In this document: positions 8,608 to 16,502 of the stretch, one piece after another
How positions within the stretch are numbered: position 1 is the first letter of the stretch
How the letters are laid out: each line of letters opens with the position of its first letter
Source of the DNA: Sphingopyxis sp. JAI108
GTDB taxonomy: Bacteria > Pseudomonadota > Alphaproteobacteria > Sphingomonadales > Sphingomonadaceae
Length of the DNA stretch: 64,000 nt
Assembly (NCBI RefSeq): GCF_013410105.1
Contig: NZ_JACCCJ010000001.1
Location: 2,170,001-2,234,000 of the forward strand
Reading direction: 5' to 3'
Position numbers and translations under genes: made by a program
The notes under the pieces: model-generated
The model's database searches: none
Told to the model about the DNA's origin: nothing
Seen by the model: only the letters and a program-made list of their open reading frames with translations

Positions 8608-9888
8608 TCAGTCCTTCTGGCTAATGTCGGGAGCGGAACCGGCGCCATGGCTGTCGCCGGCCTTGAGGGTCTGCGATGCGATCGTCGCACCGGAGGTGAC
8701 CGCCTGGCGCCGCTTCATCGCGGCCGCCCAGGCTGGCGGTCCGTCGGCCGCTGCGCCTGCAGCAGGCGCGGCCGCGGCACCTGCCCGGCCTTCCTCGAAA
8801 TTCTCGCGCATCTTGCTGCCCGCGGAGCGTAAGGGAGAGCTGGCGCCGCTCGCCGCATCGCGCGCGACGTTCGCGAGACCCGCGCCGAACGCCCGCATTC
8901 CGCTCTTTCCGGCTGCGCCCCGGGCATAGGAGGCCGACGCGCCGCCCGCGGCGCGGGAGGCGCCGAGTGCCGTCCGGCCGAGCGCGCTGCTCGCAGCTCC
9001 GGCCGCGAGCGTGGCGCCGGCGGCGCCCGCTGCCAAGGTTGCGCCGGCGGCAACCGTCGTCCCCGCCGCGGCGCCGGCTCCGAGCTGAGGCCCGCCCGCC
9101 ACGATGCCATTCGCGACGCTCGGACCGAAGATGCCGAGCCCGAGCAGCGTCAGCGCGCCGAGCGCGATCGCCATGACCTGGCGAATGTCGGGCTCGGTGC
9201 CGAGCCCCGCATCCATGAAGCGCTGGAACAGCGTCGTGCCGATGCCGGTGATGACGGCGAGCACGAGCAATTTGATGCCCGAGGAGATGATGTGCCCGAG
9301 AACCCGCTCGGCCATGAAGGCGGTCCGGCCAAAGAAGGCGAAGGGAATGAGGACGAAGCCCGCAAGGGTCACGAGCTTGAATTCGAGGATCGTGACGAAA
9401 ATCTGCACCGCGAGGATGAAGAAGGCGAGCACGACGATCACCCAGGCGATCAGCAGGATCATGATCTGGACGAAGTTGGTGAAGAGGCCGACGGGTCCAA
9501 CGAGATCGGCCGACGCGTCGAGGAGCGGCTGCGCCGCGTCGAGCCCGGTCGCCGCGACCATGCCCGGGCGCATGAAGTCGCCGACCGCCATCGCCCCGCC
9601 GCTCGCCTTCAGACCAAGCCCCGCGAAGCTTTCGAGCATGATAACGGCGAGCGCCTGGAAGTTGCCGATTATGAAAGCGAATACACCGATGTAGAGCGTC
9701 TTCTTCACGAGCCGCTGCAGCACATCCTCGTCGGTCCCCCACGCCCAGAAGAGCGCCGCGATCGTCACGTCGATCACGATCAGCGTCGAGGAAAGGAAGC
9801 CGACCTCGCCGCCAAGCAGGCCGAAGCCGCTGTCGATATAGGTCGAGAAGACCGACAGGAAATTGTCGATGACGCCGGTGTCGTTCAT
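8608..9888 (-). CDS. trbL: TrbL, VirB6-like polytopic conjugation protein
   Basis: A 426-residue polytopic inner-membrane protein that contributes to the DNA path through the inner membrane. Several hydrophobic helices are clear (LIVIDVTIAALFWAWG, IGVFAFIIGNFQALAVIML, ILLIAWVIVVLAFFILAVQI, LLVLAVITGIGTTLF). The C-terminal third is a low-complexity Ala/Gly tail, usual for TrbL and likely disordered. Start ATG 9888 overlaps the stop of the small upstream gene (ATGA). The frame is open 60 bases further, but that extension would cover the neighbour. Confidence 0.94.
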   Translation of the reverse strand: MNDTGVIDNFLSVFSTYIDSGFGLLGGEVGFLSSTLIVIDVTIAALFWAWGTDEDVLQRLVKKTLYIGVFAFIIGNFQALAVIMLESFAGLGLKASGGAMAVGDFMRPGMVAATGLDAAQPLLDASADLVGPVGLFTNFVQIMILLIAWVIVVLAFFILAVQIFVTILEFKLVTLAGFVLIPFAFFGRTAFMAERVLGHIISSGIKLLVLAVITGIGTTLFQRFMDAGLGTEPDIRQVMAIALGALTLLGLGIFGPSVANGIVAGGPQLGAGAAAGTTVAAGATLAAGAAGATLAAGAASSALGRTALGASRAAGGASASYARGAAGKSGMRAFGAGLANVARDAASGASSPLRSAGSKMRENFEEGRAGAAAAPAAGAAADGPPAWAAAMKRRQAVTSGATIASQTLKAGDSHGAGSAPDISQKD

Positions 9889-10136
9889 GATGCGTCCTTG
9901 TCCGAACCGAAGAAGTGACGCCGCTTCGCCTCCCAGGCCGCCGTGCACTCGGGATCGGCGGTGGTGATCGTGCGGCAGCTGCGGAGAATGTCCTCGCGCG
10001 ATGGAGGTGCGTCCGCTCCGGAGATCGGGGGAGCGGACGCACCGGGCGCGGGCGGGTCGAGCGCAGCGACGAGCAACAGGGTCAGCGCGAACCCTGCAAG
10101 GATGGCGCCCAACGCCAGCCGGCCCACCCGGCCCAT
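9885..10136 (-). CDS. Putative entry-exclusion protein, TrbK-alt type
   Basis: An 83-residue protein with an N-terminal membrane anchor (LALGAILAGFALTLLLVAAL) and a short periplasmic region holding a two-cysteine pattern (RSCRTITTADPECTAAW) followed by an Arg/Phe-rich end. This pattern and the position between trbJ and trbL match the 'TrbK-alt' putative entry-exclusion family. By analogy with TrbK it may prevent redundant transfer between cells carrying the same element, which is inference. Start ATG 10136 gives the normal family length. Confidence 0.8.
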   Translation of the reverse strand: MGRVGRLALGAILAGFALTLLLVAALDPPAPGASAPPISGADAPPSREDILRSCRTITTADPECTAAWEAKRRHFFGSDKDAS

Positions 10137-10137
10137 C

Positions 10138-10848
10138 TCAATTGCCGCCGCGGAACCGGCGGAAGCGCTCGCGGCCCTCGGCCTCGGCTGCCGCACTCCG
10201 CGCTGCGTCGAGCATCTGGGCACGGCCCTGCGCCGCGACCACCGCGGCGAGGTCGGCGAGCTGGCGCGCTTGCACGGCGAGGATCTGATTGCCCGCCTGC
10301 GCGACCTGCAGCGCGCCGGTCGCCGACTGGCTGGCGCCGACGAGGATGCCGAGCGACTGCTTCGTGCCGCCGATATTGCCGACGATCCCTGCCTGGACCT
10401 TCATCGCGTCCTCGAACGCGGCAACGCTGTCCTGCCAGCGCGCGTCGGCATTGGCGACCATCGCGGCCTGCGGCCCAGTGAGCGCCGCGCCCTTGTAGCG
10501 GGCACCGAAGCTCGCCTTGATGTCGGTGACATCATAGGCGATGCGCTGCGCCTCGCCGAGCAGCGCGCGCGTCTCTTCGACCTGCGCCTGCAGCTCGCCC
10601 AGCGTCGAGACCGGCAGGCTGGTGAGGTTGCGCGCCTCGTTCATCAGCGAGGTCGCCTGGTTCTGGAGCTGCTTGATCTGGTTGTTGATCTGCTCGAGCG
10701 TGCGCGCGGCGGTGAGGATATTCTGCGAATAGTTGCGCGGATCGTGGACGATGCCGCCCACCTGCGCCTGCGCCGGCGCGGCAACCATCGCAGCGGGAAG
10801 CGCGGCGCCGACGAAAAGCAGCGACGCGGTAAGAACGGGGTATTTCAT
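10138..10848 (-). CDS. trbJ: TrbJ, VirB5-like conjugation protein
   Basis: A 236-residue secreted protein that corresponds to VirB5, a minor pilus component. A signal peptide ends at AAPAQAQ near residue 29. The mature part is almost entirely helical (LTAARTLEQINNQIKQLQNQ, RNLTSLPVSTLGELQAQV, ALQVAQAGNQILAVQARQ) and ends in an Ala/Glu/Arg-rich coiled coil. The start overlaps the trbE stop by four bases. The frame runs on upstream, but only as the antisense or shifted frame of trbE. Confidence 0.95.
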   Translation of the reverse strand: MKYPVLTASLLFVGAALPAAMVAAPAQAQVGGIVHDPRNYSQNILTAARTLEQINNQIKQLQNQATSLMNEARNLTSLPVSTLGELQAQVEETRALLGEAQRIAYDVTDIKASFGARYKGAALTGPQAAMVANADARWQDSVAAFEDAMKVQAGIVGNIGGTKQSLGILVGASQSATGALQVAQAGNQILAVQARQLADLAAVVAAQGRAQMLDAARSAAAEAEGRERFRRFRGGN

Positions 10849-13289
10849 GCGGGGGACTCCTCGGGGTTCGGGGCGGACTGGTCGGGAAGCAGCTCGGCCG
10901 CCCATTCGAGCTTTCGGTGGTGAAGCCAGGCCGCGGCGAAGCCGGCAGCGCCATGCGCTTCGAAGAGCTCGCCGATGCAGATCTGGTCGGCCTTCGAGGA
11001 GGCGGCCGTGAAGGCGAGCGCGATCTCGCCGAGGCCGAGTTCGAAGAGCCGGTTGCCGCGGCGGGTCTGGCAATAATAGTCGCGCTTCGGCGCCGCTCTT
11101 CCCAATATCTCGATCTGCCGGTCGTTGAGACCGAAGCGTTCGTAGATGCGGGCGATCTGGGGCTCGGTGGCGCGCTCGTTGGGGAGGAATATCCGGGTCG
11201 GACAGCTCTCGATGATCGCGGGGGCAATATTCGAGGTCTCGATGTCGGCAAGGCTCTGGGTCGCGAAGACGACGCTCGCATTCTTCTTGCGGAGCGTTTT
11301 CAGCCATTCGCGCAGCTGCGCCGCGAACGCCGGGCTGTCGAGCACCAGCCAGCCCTCGTCGATAATGATGAGGGTGGGCGATCCGTCGAGGCGGCCTGCG
11401 ACGCGGTGGAACAGATAGGAGAGCACGGGCCCCGCCGACCCGGCACCGACCAGGCCCTCGGTCTCGAACGCCTGCACGCGGGCGCTGCCGAGCCTTTCCA
11501 CGTCGGCATCGAGAAGGCGGCCCCAAGGCCCCCCGATGCAAAAGGGTGCAAGCGCCAGCTTCAGCGGGTGCGATTGCAATAGGACCGCGAGTCCGGTCAG
11601 CGTGCGTTCGCCGACGGGCGCGGTCGCGAGCGAGGTCAGCGCCGACCAGATATGCTCCTTCGCCGCGGGATCGATCGCCACTCCCTCGCCCTTCAGCAGC
11701 GCCGCGAGCCATTCGGCGGCCCAGCTGCGCTCGGCGGGCTCGTCGATCCGCGCGAGCGGCTGAAGCGCGACGCTGCCTTCGCCCCCGTCGAGCGCGCCGC
11801 CGAGATCCTGCCAGTCGCCGCCCATCGCGAGCGCCGCCGCGCGGATCGAGCCGCCGAAGTCGAAAGCGAAGATCTGCGCGCCGGGGTAGCGCCGGAACTG
11901 CAATGCCATGGCGGCGAGCAGCACCGATTTGCCGGCGCCGGTCGGGCCGACGACGAGGCAGTGCCCGACGTCGCCGACATGCAATGCGAAGCGGAACGGG
12001 GTCGAGCCTTCGGTCTTGCCGTAAAGCAAGGGGGCATCACCGAAATGCTCGTCCCGTTCCGCCCCCGCCCACACCGCGGAGAGGGGAATGATGTGGGCGA
12101 GGTTGAGGGTCGAAATCGGCGGTTGGCGGACGTTCGCATAGACATGGCCCGGCAGGCTGCCGAGCCAGGCCTCGATCGCGTTCATGCCTTCCGCCGTGCA
12201 GGTGAAATCGCGGCCCTGGATAATCTTCTCGGCGAGGCGGAGCTTCTCCGCCGCGATCCCGGCATCGCGGTCCCAGACGGTGAGCGTCGTCGTGACATAG
12301 GCGACGCCCGCCTCGTCGGCGCCGAGCTCCTGCAGCGCGAGATCCGCGTCGGCCGCCTTGTTCGACGCGTCGCTGTCCATGAGGACCGACTGCTCGTTGG
12401 TCATGACCTCTTTCAGAATCGCCGCGATCGATTTGCGCTTCGCGAACCATTGCCGCCGGATCCGCGTCAGCAGTTTCGCGGCGTCGGTCTTGTCGAGCAT
12501 GATTGCGCGCGTCGACCAGCGGTAGGCGAAGGCCTGCGCATTGAGATCGTCGAGGATCCCCGGCCAAGTCGCGCTCGGAAAGCCCGAGATGGTGAGCGTG
12601 CGGATATGATGCGCGCCGAGCCGCGGCTCGAGACCGCCCGCAAGCGGTTCGTCGGCGAGCAAGGCGTCGAGATAGACGGGGGTCTCGGGGACGCGGGCCT
12701 TCTGGCGCCGCGTCGACACCGTCGAATGGAGATAGGTCAGCGTTTCGGCGTCGGTGAGCCATGCCGCCTCGGGCACGAAACCCTCGACCAGCTGGAGAAG
12801 CCGGCCCGACCGGTCGACGAAGCTCTTCAGATGATCGCGCGGATCGACCCCGTCGCCCGCCATGCCCTCGTAAAGCCAGCGCTCGGCGCGCGACACCTCT
12901 TCGGCGGGCGGCATCCACAGCAGGGTGAGGAAATAGAAGCTCTCGAAATGCGCGCCTTCCTCGCGAAACTGTTCGCGGCGTTCGAGGTCGACGAGCGCCG
13001 AGACCGGGTCGGGGAAGACCGATTGGGGATAATCGCTCGCTGCTATGCGCTGCGCCTCGACGAACACGGCCCAGCCCGAGCCGAGGCGCCGCAGCGCGCC
13101 ATTGAGCCGCGCGGTGACCGAGACCAGTTCGGCGGGCGTCGCGCTTTCAAGGTCGGGTCCGCGAAAGCGCGCGGTGCGCTGCAGCGATCCATCCTTGTTG
13201 AGCACGACGCCCTCCGCCACGAGCGCGGCCCAGGGCAGGAAATCGGCAAGGCAGGCGGACTTCGAGCGATATTCGGCAAGGTTCATCAT
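10845..13289 (-). CDS. trbE: TrbE, VirB4-family conjugation ATPase
   Basis: An 814-residue cytoplasmic ATPase that powers pilus biogenesis and substrate transfer. The N-terminal CagE/TrbE/VirB domain is followed by the motor domain: Walker A VGPTGAGKSVLL near residue 447, Walker B LIIIDEGWLVL near 639, and the C-terminal ATQSLADIETSNIAPAIIES segment typical of VirB4 proteins. Length matches the family. The start lies four bases inside the trbD stop. The first two codons are both ATG, so the true start may be 13286. Confidence 0.96.
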   Translation of the reverse strand: MMNLAEYRSKSACLADFLPWAALVAEGVVLNKDGSLQRTARFRGPDLESATPAELVSVTARLNGALRRLGSGWAVFVEAQRIAASDYPQSVFPDPVSALVDLERREQFREEGAHFESFYFLTLLWMPPAEEVSRAERWLYEGMAGDGVDPRDHLKSFVDRSGRLLQLVEGFVPEAAWLTDAETLTYLHSTVSTRRQKARVPETPVYLDALLADEPLAGGLEPRLGAHHIRTLTISGFPSATWPGILDDLNAQAFAYRWSTRAIMLDKTDAAKLLTRIRRQWFAKRKSIAAILKEVMTNEQSVLMDSDASNKAADADLALQELGADEAGVAYVTTTLTVWDRDAGIAAEKLRLAEKIIQGRDFTCTAEGMNAIEAWLGSLPGHVYANVRQPPISTLNLAHIIPLSAVWAGAERDEHFGDAPLLYGKTEGSTPFRFALHVGDVGHCLVVGPTGAGKSVLLAAMALQFRRYPGAQIFAFDFGGSIRAAALAMGGDWQDLGGALDGGEGSVALQPLARIDEPAERSWAAEWLAALLKGEGVAIDPAAKEHIWSALTSLATAPVGERTLTGLAVLLQSHPLKLALAPFCIGGPWGRLLDADVERLGSARVQAFETEGLVGAGSAGPVLSYLFHRVAGRLDGSPTLIIIDEGWLVLDSPAFAAQLREWLKTLRKKNASVVFATQSLADIETSNIAPAIIESCPTRIFLPNERATEPQIARIYERFGLNDRQIEILGRAAPKRDYYCQTRRGNRLFELGLGEIALAFTAASSKADQICIGELFEAHGAAGFAAAWLHHRKLEWAAELLPDQSAPNPEESPA

Positions 13290-13555
13290 GGCCGCATCCA
13301 GACGGGATATTTGAGGTGACGCCGGGCAACATCGAAGAACTGCGGGTCGCGCCGCGCCGCCCAGACCGAAAGCGCGTGGCCGATCGCCCAGATCGCGAGC
13401 CCCGCGAGCCAGAGCCTGAGGCCAAGCCCGATCGCGCCGGCGAGCGTGCCATTGACGATTGCGAGGCTGCGCGGCGCGCCGCCGAGCAGGATAGGCTCGG
13501 CCAGCGCCCGGTGGACCGGAGCGAAGAAGCCCGGCACCTCCCCTTCCCGGCTCAT
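13286..13555 (-). CDS. trbD: TrbD, VirB3-like inner-membrane protein
   Basis: An 89-residue VirB3 homologue. It begins MSREGEVPGFFAPVHRALAE and has the family element GAPRSLAIVNGTLAGAIGL. Two adjacent membrane helices follow (IVNGTLAGAIGLGLRLWLAG and AIWAIGHALSVWA), then the conserved DPQFFDVARRHLKYPVWMRP. Start ATG 13555 overlaps the trbC stop in the arrangement TGATG. VirB3 proteins partner with the VirB4 ATPase, here TrbE, which is encoded directly after it. Confidence 0.94.
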   Translation of the reverse strand: MSREGEVPGFFAPVHRALAEPILLGGAPRSLAIVNGTLAGAIGLGLRLWLAGLAIWAIGHALSVWAARRDPQFFDVARRHLKYPVWMRP

Positions 13556-13887
13556 CAGACGAGCGCTCCGCCGCCGAAGGAGAAGAAGGAAAGGAAGAAG
13601 CTCGAGGCGGCGAAGGCGATCGACAGGCCGAACACGATCTGCACGAGCCGGCGAAAGCCGCCCGACGTGTCGCCGAAGGCGAGGCTGAGTCCGGTGACGA
13701 TGATGATGATCACCGCGACGATCTTCGCGACCGGACCCTCGATGCTTTCGAGGATCGACTGGAGGGGTGCTTCCCACGGCATCGACGAGCCGCCGGCGGC
13801 GGCGGGCGTCGCTACCGTGAGGGCCACGACGACGGCAGTTGAGGCACACGCCATACGGCGTGCGGCACAGGCAGCGACTTTGATCAT
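13555..13887 (-). CDS. trbC: TrbC, pilin subunit (VirB2-like)
   Basis: A 110-residue prepilin. A long N-terminal signal sequence (residues 1-~35, cleavage near AAAGGS) precedes two hydrophobic helices (AKIVAVIIIIVTGLSLAFGD and IVFGLSIAFAASSFFLSFF) typical of VirB2/TrbC pilins. Start ATG 13887 has a strong ribosome site, AAGGAGA six bases upstream. The mature pilin would be about 75 residues and may be cyclised as in RP4 TrbC. A TraF-type protease is encoded at 22860-23450, which supports that idea. Confidence 0.93.
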   Translation of the reverse strand: MIKVAACAARRMACASTAVVVALTVATPAAAGGSSMPWEAPLQSILESIEGPVAKIVAVIIIIVTGLSLAFGDTSGGFRRLVQIVFGLSIAFAASSFFLSFFSFGGGALV

Positions 13888-13889
13888 GA

Positions 13890-14864
13890 CTATTCTCCTT
13901 CGCGGGGTCTGAGGGTTGTGAGGCGATATTCGCCGGTCGCAGGATCGAGCCCCGACACCCGGCAAAGCTCGGCGAGGCGCCTCCCGGCGCCGTCGCGCAC
14001 GAGCACGGCGACGAGGCCGATCGTCTCGGCGAGCAGCGCGCGCGGGACAGTGACGACGGCTTCCTGGATCAGCTGTTCCATCCGGCGCAGCGCCCCGAGC
14101 GCCGAGCCCGCATGGATCGTGCCGATCCCGCCGGGATGGCCGGTGCCCCAGGCTTTCAGGAGGTCGAGCGCCTCGGCGCCGCGCACCTCACCGATAGGGA
14201 TTCGATCGGGCCGCAGCCGGAGCGAGGAACGGACGAGGTCCGAGAGCGAGGCCACGCCGTCCTTGGTCCGCATCGCGACCAGATTGGGCGACGCGCACTG
14301 GAGCTCGCGCGTATCTTCGATGAGGACGATGCGATCGGAGGATTTTGCCACCTCGGCGAGCAGCGCGTTGGTAAGCGTCGTCTTGCCGGTGCCGGTGCCA
14401 CCGGCGACGAGGATATTGGCGCGGTCGGCCACGGCCCGGCGGAGCGCCTCGGCATCGGCTGCAAGCATGATCCCGGCGGAAACATAATCGGCGAGCGTGA
14501 AGATCGCGACGGCGGGCTTGCGAATCGCGAAAGCCGGGGCCGCGACGACAGGCGGAAGCAGGCCTTCGAAGCGCTCGCCGGTTTCGGGCAGCTCGGCCGA
14601 AACGCGCGGTGCACCGGAATGAACCTCCACGCCCACATGATGCGCCACGAGCCTGATGATGCGCTCGCCATCGGCTGGCGCGAGGAGGACGCCGCTATCG
14701 GCAAGACCGGCGCCGAGCCGGTCCACCCACAGGCGACCATCGGGATTGAGCATGACCTCGATGACCGCAGGGTCGGCGAGCCATTCGGCTATCGCCCCGC
14801 CGAGCGCGGTGCGCAGCATCCTCGCGCTGCGTCCCTCCCCTTCGTTTCGATCGTTCGCGCCCAT
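13890..14864 (-). CDS. trbB: TrbB, VirB11-family secretion ATPase
   Basis: A 324-residue hexameric ATPase of the VirB11 class and the first gene of the trb operon. The N-terminal domain has [16 protein letters not shown]. The motor domain holds Walker [16 protein letters not shown] near residue 148, the Asp box ([12 protein letters not shown]), and the Walker B/His region ([19 protein letters not shown] and [13 protein letters not shown]). ATG 14864 is preferred; the frame is open about 100 bases further upstream with atypical sequence. Transcription probably starts in the 218-base divergent gap upstream. Confidence 0.95.
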   Translation of the reverse strand: MGANDRNEGEGRSARMLRTALGGAIAEWLADPAVIEVMLNPDGRLWVDRLGAGLADSGVLLAPADGERIIRLVAHHVGVEVHSGAPRVSAELPETGERFEGLLPPVVAAPAFAIRKPAVAIFTLADYVSAGIMLAADAEALRRAVADRANILVAGGTGTGKTTLTNALLAEVAKSSDRIVLIEDTRELQCASPNLVAMRTKDGVASLSDLVRSSLRLRPDRIPIGEVRGAEALDLLKAWGTGHPGGIGTIHAGSALGALRRMEQLIQEAVVTVPRALLAETIGLVAVLVRDGAGRRLAELCRVSGLDPATGEYRLTTLRPREGE

Positions 14865-15082
14865 TGGGACCCCGCCTGCTCGTCCGGGCAACGGCGCCCG
14901 GCTCGACGGGGACGAGTAAGAGACGCAGAAATATCCGCCTCGCAACAGGCATTTGACCGCTTCCAACTCGGTCGGGCAATTACCAGCTCGGTCAAAGTCA
15001 ACTTTGCTCGCGGGCCCGCCCGCCGGCCCGCGACTCAGCCGTCAATGCTTGCGCCGAGGCTCATTTTGACAAGAGTGTAAGA
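14865..15082. promoter_or_regulatory. Divergent regulatory region between the trb operon and the LuxR-type regulator
   Basis: This gap must carry the promoters for trb (leftward) and for the regulator (rightward). Three palindromic or repeated elements are visible: CAAAGT-CA-ACTTTG at 14993-15006; CGCGGGCC with its complement GGCCCGCG at 15009-15016 and 15025-15032; and CTCGGTC occurring twice about 21 bases apart just before the first palindrome. They are plausible operator sites for the adjacent HTH protein. No specific binding protein can be assigned from sequence. Confidence 0.5.
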
Positions 15083-15601
15083 ATGAATGATTCGGGGTCG
15101 CACCCAGACAAGGACGCGGAACGTTGGAACCGGCTGACCGGGAAGCAGCGCGCGTGCCTCGACCTCGTGATCGAACACAAGACCTCGAAAGAGATCGCGC
15201 GAATTCTTGATATCTCCAAGCATAGCGTCGATCAGCGCCTCGCGACGGCGCGCGATGTCCTTGGCGCGAGCGACCGCAACGAGGCCGCCTTCATCTATCG
15301 CCGCCTTCGCGAAACCTACGATCCGATGACATATGATCCGGTGGGTATTCCCCCGCCGCCCAAACTGGTGCCATCCGACTTCCCGAACGGCAGCCCGCCC
15401 AACTTGATGGAATTGCACGACAGTTCTGACGAATTGGGCAAGCCCTCGGGCAAGGCGTGGTCGTTCGGGGATTTGTGGAGACGCGATCATAGCTCCGAGG
15501 CACGGATCTGGATTTACCTCGCTGGCTTCGGACTTGTCGTCCTGATCGCGCTTGGCGGTCTGGGCATAGCGCAAGCGCTCGATCGGCTGCTCTCCAACTG
15601 A
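15083..15601 (+). CDS. LuxR-type HTH regulator with a C-terminal membrane anchor
   Basis: A 172-residue protein. The N-terminal third is a LuxR/sigma-70 region 4-like helix-turn-helix (LTGKQRACLDLVIEHKTSKE, then IARILDISKHSVDQRL). A Pro-rich linker (PVGIPPPPKLVPSDFPNG) follows, and the last ~30 residues form one membrane helix (IWIYLAGFGLVVLIALGGLG). It diverges from trbB, so it probably regulates the trb operon. A membrane-tethered DNA-binding domain is unusual and could couple transcription to an envelope signal or release by proteolysis. No receiver or autoinducer domain is present. Confidence 0.82.
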   Translation: MNDSGSHPDKDAERWNRLTGKQRACLDLVIEHKTSKEIARILDISKHSVDQRLATARDVLGASDRNEAAFIYRRLRETYDPMTYDPVGIPPPPKLVPSDFPNGSPPNLMELHDSSDELGKPSGKAWSFGDLWRRDHSSEARIWIYLAGFGLVVLIALGGLGIAQALDRLLSN

Positions 15602-15657
15602 TCTTCAATGACAGGCGCAAGCGACCGAGGCCGCCGGGTTTCGGCGAAGGAGAATTT

Positions 15658-15987
15658 ATGTCCCAGATAATGACTGCCATGACCGCAAGGCTCGAGCGCG
15701 ACGTCCCGCTCGCGGAGGGGAGCATCGACGACGCGCTGATCGCCGTGTCGTCGCTCCTGACGAGCGTCGTCACCGCCCGCCGGGCGACCGGCGTGCCGCC
15801 GACGACCGGCCAGCGCACGATTATCCGGCTCGCCAACGCGCAGCTGTCGCTCGTCAAGGTCAGCGGCGACATCCACCGTGCGCATGGCGAGCTTGCCGAC
15901 ATCGGCCAGGAAAAGGCGGGCTATGATCTTCGCGAATGTCCCGCGCAGGCGGCTGCCGGGGCTACTCCGATCGCATCGGCCGCGTAA
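15658..15987 (+). CDS. Small hypothetical helical protein
   Basis: A 109-residue protein with a strong ribosome site (GAAGGAGA before ATG 15658). It is predicted soluble and mostly helical (GSIDDALIAVSSLLTSVVTA, RTIIRLANAQLSLVKVSGDI), with an Ala-rich C-terminus and one Cys. I do not recognise a family. It lies 56 bases after the LuxR-type gene and 32 bases before a membrane-protein gene on the same strand, so it may be part of a three- or four-gene operon divergent from trb. Confidence 0.7.
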   Translation: MSQIMTAMTARLERDVPLAEGSIDDALIAVSSLLTSVVTARRATGVPPTTGQRTIIRLANAQLSLVKVSGDIHRAHGELADIGQEKAGYDLRECPAQAAAGATPIASAA

Positions 15988-16019
15988 GGTGAATTGACCG
16001 GGGGCAATCGGCATGAATA

Positions 16020-16502
16020 GTGGCGAGCATGCGCATCGCGATTTTCGCCGCTATCTTGCTGATTGCCCTCCTTTATGCCGCCTGGCGTGGCGGCGCGCCG
16101 GAACGGACGATGGTCGCTATCGCGGTGATCATTGTGGTGTGGGACCGGCTCATGGTCGCCTTTGGCACCATGGTCTATCACTTGCTCGATATTGGCTATC
16201 TCGCGCTCGATCTCTTTGGCGCGGTCGCGACCTTCATCCTCGCGATGACCGCGCTGCGCTTCTGGCCCCTCATCGCCGCGATCCTTCATGCGATACCGCT
16301 CCTTGGCCATCTCAGCCGGGCGATCGATGTGGCGATGTCGCCGATGGCCTATCTTACCATGCAGGTCGCCGCGTCGTGGTGCCTTCCCCCTCTCCTCATC
16401 CTGGCAACTTGGCATCATCAGAAAAGGCTGAAGCTCGACGGCAGCGATCCGCCCTGGCGGACTTCATTGCGCTCGTCGCCCCTGCCGATGGGGAGCGACT
16501 AG
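16020..16502 (+). CDS. Hypothetical polytopic membrane protein
   Basis: A 160-residue protein with about four hydrophobic segments (AIFAAILLIALLYAAW, TMVAIAVIIVVWDRL, LALDLFGAVATFILAMTAL, AYLTMQVAASWCLPPLLIL) and a short basic C-terminal tail. The start may be GTG 16020 or ATG 16029. Its last ~90 bases overlap the proposed start of the JAB-domain gene in another frame. The family is not recognised. Position between a regulator and a RadC-like gene of the conjugative module suggests an element-encoded accessory membrane protein. Confidence 0.65.
   Translation: MASMRIAIFAAILLIALLYAAWRGGAPERTMVAIAVIIVVWDRLMVAFGTMVYHLLDIGYLALDLFGAVATFILAMTALRFWPLIAAILHAIPLLGHLSRAIDVAMSPMAYLTMQVAASWCLPPLLILATWHHQKRLKLDGSDPPWRTSLRSSPLPMGSD

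Noticed and set aside
10138-11712. A 524-codon frame that would extend TrbJ far upstream
   Set aside because: The extra part is a shifted-frame shadow of trbE; the signal peptide and family length fix the start at 10848.
16013-16408. ATG 16013 as the start of the JAB-domain protein
   Set aside because: The first 130 codons are an Arg/His/Trp-rich shadow of the membrane-protein gene at 16020; family-like sequence begins only near 16409.
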